Shown here: piece by piece, positions 60,904 to 64,000 of the stretch
How the letters are laid out: each line of letters opens with the position of its first letter
Position numbering within the stretch: the first letter of the stretch is position 1
NCBI RefSeq assembly: GCF_029168945.1
Contig: NC_083607.1
Coordinates: 35,759,257-35,823,256 of the forward strand
Length of the DNA stretch: 64,000 bases
Origin: Cannabis sativa
Taxonomy: Eukaryota; Streptophyta; Magnoliopsida; Rosales; Cannabaceae
Direction of reading: 5' to 3'
Program-made: the position numbers and the translations under genes
Notes under the pieces: model-generated
The model's input: the letters and a program-made list of their open reading frames with translations, nothing else
What the model was told of the DNA's origin: nothing
Database searches by the model: none

Positions 60904-63126
60904 TGTAACACCCTAACTATCTTAGGCGTATTACGTGATTTTTAAACGTACTGTGCAGCTCGTTGCTAGTCAACGAGGTTTATGGAAAAACGTGATTAAT
61001 TAAAATTTTGCTTTTTCATTAAACTTATAAACCATTTTGCAAAAAGACTCGGGATCCCGATTTATAAAAATATTTACAAACGTTTTTACTGTTCAACTTT
61101 TACATCAAAATAGAGTCGTCTAACGACAGTTACAAAATCTCAGCCCTGCTGTCCCGAGGATCGTACGCTCCAGGCCTAACCGCCCCGACATGTACAACCC
61201 CATAAGCTCGCTCACGGTCCATCAGCAACTGCCTTGCCTTTACCTACACATGCAACGTAAACTGTGAGTCGACAGACTCAGTAAGAAAAGCATAATAATA
61301 TCATACATAAAACTGACTGCCGTGTCCAACACGATACTGAGTCCCGCTACTGCCATGTCCAACATGGTACTGAGCACTACTGCCATGTCCAACATGGTAC
61401 TGAGTTTTGAACGTTCAGGGGACGGCACTATTGACAAGTATCCTCCTGATCGGTCGAACCGGTCATACTCCGCCGCCGGTCATACTCCGGCTGTACCGAC
61501 GGATAGGTCAATAGCACCGAACCACCAACCGGTGTCAGCCTGATCGGTCGAACCGGTCATACTCCGGCTGCTGGTCATACTCCAGCCTGTACCGACGTGA
61601 CAGGGTTGGGTGGTTCGAAGCCTAAATACATATCTAATGTAAACTAACAGGCTTCCTACATGCACGCTAAACATGTAAACTACATATGCATACTGTTATA
61701 CTAATCTTACCTGGATTCCGATTTCAGGTGTGCCGGTCAACCTGACTGGAACTGAAGCTGAACGGCGGATTACTGGCTCCTAAACCATAAAAACCACAAC
61801 GCTATAAGTGACACGCTAAATCACTTCCCGGGGACTAAAACTCGAAACTAAAAGTTTCCCTATCGATAAAAAGCATGGCAATACCCCTAAAAACCCAAAA
61901 ACGAGGAAAACTCGGGTTCCGAAAAATCCCCCATCCGGAAGTCCGGTTGCCCAACCGGAATTCCGGTTCTGGGAATTTCTGAACCCCATCCGGAATTCCG
62001 GATGCTCAACCGGAATTCCGGTTCCTCGCAGGCAGCAACCAAAATTACCCATATCTCGACCAATTTAACCCCAATTGATCCCAAACTTTCCAGACCTCCT
62101 CAATAGGTCCCAAATAACAAAACCAAAGCATCAAACCTACCCAGAAACCTCATACACGAAATTCACCATTAAAGCTCAAGCTTTGAGTTCCAAACTCAAG
62201 CTTGAGCACAACCAACTAAACAAGCAATCCACTAGCTTAATCCACCTTAAACTAGCATAATATTACCCCAGAAAACAATCAAAAACATTAACAATAACCC
62301 AGCAACAGATTACACAATTCATCTTCAAAATCACACATTTTGCATAGAAAATTTCCAAACTTTGCACAACCTATCTAGCATGCATTCCAACCTAACTAAG
62401 CATAAATAATCCAGCATTTGAACATAAAAATAACAACAATCACAAGCAGCAGCAACACATTCAAAATTAACATGCATTTACTCATAATTTCATCAAAACT
62501 CAAGAATTTTAAGAAAGGAAGAGGATGAGCTAACCTAGCTTGCAAAGAGTCTCAAGAATGGATGAAAGTTGCTTGGAAAATCAAAGAGAATTCAGTTCAT
62601 GCACTCCAAAAGCTTCAGCCGAAAGTTAGAGAGGAAAAGAGAGTGTTTCTTTTTGAAAATTTCTATTTTTCTCTAAGTGTGAAAAATGAAGGAACTTAAA
62701 ATAGTAATGCCATTTAATTAAAATCATTTCAGCCAACATTTAATAAAATAAACACTTATTTTTCCATTTAATAAATCACATAAAACAACACACTAATGGG
62801 GCAAAAAGACCATTTTGCCCCTCCACCATAAAATCATGCAAAACATACTAAAGGGGTATTTTTGGGACATTCTAAATTCCCGGCCATTCCCGACATTCCC
62901 AATGTCTAAACCCGTCCCCAAAATACTAACATACTAAGTTGTGATTTCTACTGAGCCAAACGCCGCGTTCCAAAATACCGGACACCGGAAATGCGAAATA
63001 TAAAAACTGCTGATAACATACACATGCATATCTGAATTCCATAATAAATTATTTAAATAGCTATAAATAATTTCCTGTTTAACATAAATAACTGCTAATT
63101 TCCAAATTAACTAAGCGGGCTTTACA
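60904..63126 (-). repeat. 3' LTR of the right-hand gypsy element (2223 bp)
   Basis: It starts TGTAACACCC on + and ends CGGGCTTTACA. Read on -, it begins TGTAAAGCCCGCTTAGTT, matching the start of the solo LTR. It has three short repeats with GTCCAACA(T/C)GGTACTGAG near 61320-61402 and two of the longer subrepeats. Confidence 0.92.
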
Positions 63127-63127
63127 A

Positions 63128-64000
63128 CTATCCCCCCCTTAAAAGGATTTCGTCCCCGAAATCTAACCTGAATAACTCTGGATATTGAGCTCGCATATCT
63201 GATTCTAGCTCCCAGGTGGCTTCTTCCACCTTACTGTTTCTCCAGAGAACCTTGACCAACGCTATGGTCTTATTCCGAAGGACTTTATCCTTTCTATCCA
63301 GGATCTGCACTGGCTGTTCCTCATAGGACATATCTGACTGAAGCTGAAGGCTCTCATAACTGATTATATGAGAGGGGTCTGAAACGTATTTTCTCAACAT
63401 TGAGACATGAAATACGTTGTGCACTGCTGATAAAGCTGGAGGCAATGCTAACCGATATGCCACTTGACCTATCTTCTCGAGAATTTCGAAAGGTCCTGTA
63501 AATCTAGGGCATAACTTGCCTCTTTTCCCGAAACGTTTAATCCCCTTCATCGGAGATACTCGTAAAAACACATGGTCCCCTACTCGGAACTCAACATCTC
63601 GACGTTTCGGATCTGCGTAACTCTTCTCCGTCCGCTCCGGGAGGCAAGCATTCTAGCTTTAATCTTCTCTATTGCCTCATTGGTCCGCTGAACTGACTCC
63701 GGACCTAGGTATTTCCTCTCCCCTGTCTCATCCCAGTGGATAGGGGATCTGCACTTCCTACCGTACAACAGTTCATAGGGTGCCATTCCTATCGTACTCT
63801 GATAACTGTTGTTGTACGAAAACTCTATTAACGGTAGGTATTTATTCCATGAACCCTCAAAGTCCATAACACAGGCTCTCAGCATATCCTCCAATATCTG
63901 AATTGTCCTTTCGGACAGACCATCTGTCTGAGGATGAAATGCTGTACTGAATTTTAGCTTCGTTCCCATTGCCCGTTGCAAACTTTGCCAAAATTTGGAG
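63128..64000 (-). pseudogene. Integrase C-part and chromodomain of the right-hand gypsy element
   Basis: The integrase core runs from the window end to 63580 (FHPQTDGLSERTIQILEDML with the catalytic Glu, MAPYELLYGRKCRSPIHWDE). A small indel near 63630 separates it from the next frame, 63571-63128. That frame has the integrase C-terminus (FLRVSPMKGIKRFGKRGKLC) and a chromodomain ending KVLWRNSKVEEATWELESDM. It is most similar to the element at 44.5-55.6 kb and to the nested element at 28.7-38.3 kb. The stop lies 2 bp from the LTR, overlapping the polypurine tract. Confidence 0.9.

Larger units (their letters stand above)
60904..64000 (-). mobile_element. Ty3/gypsy chromovirus-type element, 3' half (runs off the window)
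   Basis: It comprises the LTR at 60904-63126, a polypurine tract beside it, and integrase plus chromodomain on - to the window end. It is inserted in the ULP1-like gene. The 5-bp duplication would be TTCCA (60899-60903), but the other side is outside the window. It is the same family as the solo LTR at 46726-49103. Confidence 0.93.

Overview
The window is a stretch of nuclear DNA from a flowering plant, most likely a eudicot. It is A+T rich and made almost wholly of transposable elements, many nested in one another. The plant assignment rests on the element types: a Mutator-like element (MULE) carrying a ULP1-like protease gene with a DUF1985-type region, a Cassandra-type element with 5S rRNA-like LTRs, chromodomain Ty3/gypsy elements with initiator-Met tRNA primer sites, and Ty1/copia remnants. 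No ordinary housekeeping gene, rRNA gene, tRNA gene or CRISPR array was found. The species cannot be named from the sequence.

Region 1 (1 to about 18.2 kb) is one decayed MULE of the ULP1-carrying (Kaonashi-like) kind. A transposase gene runs on + from 224, and a DUF1985/ULP1-protease gene runs convergently on - from 17914. The middle of the element is present three times in tandem: 761-6104, 6105-11449 and 11450-16783. The joints fall at a 6-base microhomology, CATCCT. Shared and private variants show the middle unit is a chimera, copy-3-like on its left and copy-1-like on its right, which is the signature of unequal crossing-over. Every transposase copy carries in-frame TGA codons, and every ULP copy carries frame breaks.

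Region 2 (about 18.9-24.4 kb) is a 5'-truncated Ty1/copia element with a 1.87-kb 3' LTR. A double Cassandra-type element (LTR-internal-LTR-internal-LTR, each LTR 433 bp, target duplication ATCAC) is inserted in it. Region 3 (24.4-39.3 kb) is a Ty3/gypsy gag-pol pseudogene on + (24.37-28.68 kb, resuming at 38.30 kb). It is split by a complete, younger chromodomain gypsy element on - (28683-38298, target duplication GCAAG).

Region 4 (39.3-43.9 kb) is the least repetitive part. It holds two small coiled-coil protein genes that look like paralogues with a shared upstream block, a GRF-type zinc-finger mini-gene between them, and a 3 x 266-bp tandem repeat. Region 5 (43.95-60.9 kb) is a second, different ULP1-like protease gene on -. 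Its exons can be followed through an 11.1-kb gypsy element (44543-55645, target duplication CATAT) and a solo copia LTR (56047-57867, target duplication ATTAC). The gypsy element itself contains a solo gypsy LTR (46726-49103, target duplication GCAAT). Region 6 (60904 to the end) is the 3' half of another gypsy element, related to that solo LTR, which caps the ULP gene.

The window is mainly a record of nested insertion, LTR-LTR recombination and tandem amplification. The parts most likely to hold undescribed biology are the triplicated MULE and the coiled-coil / GRF / ULP1 gene group.
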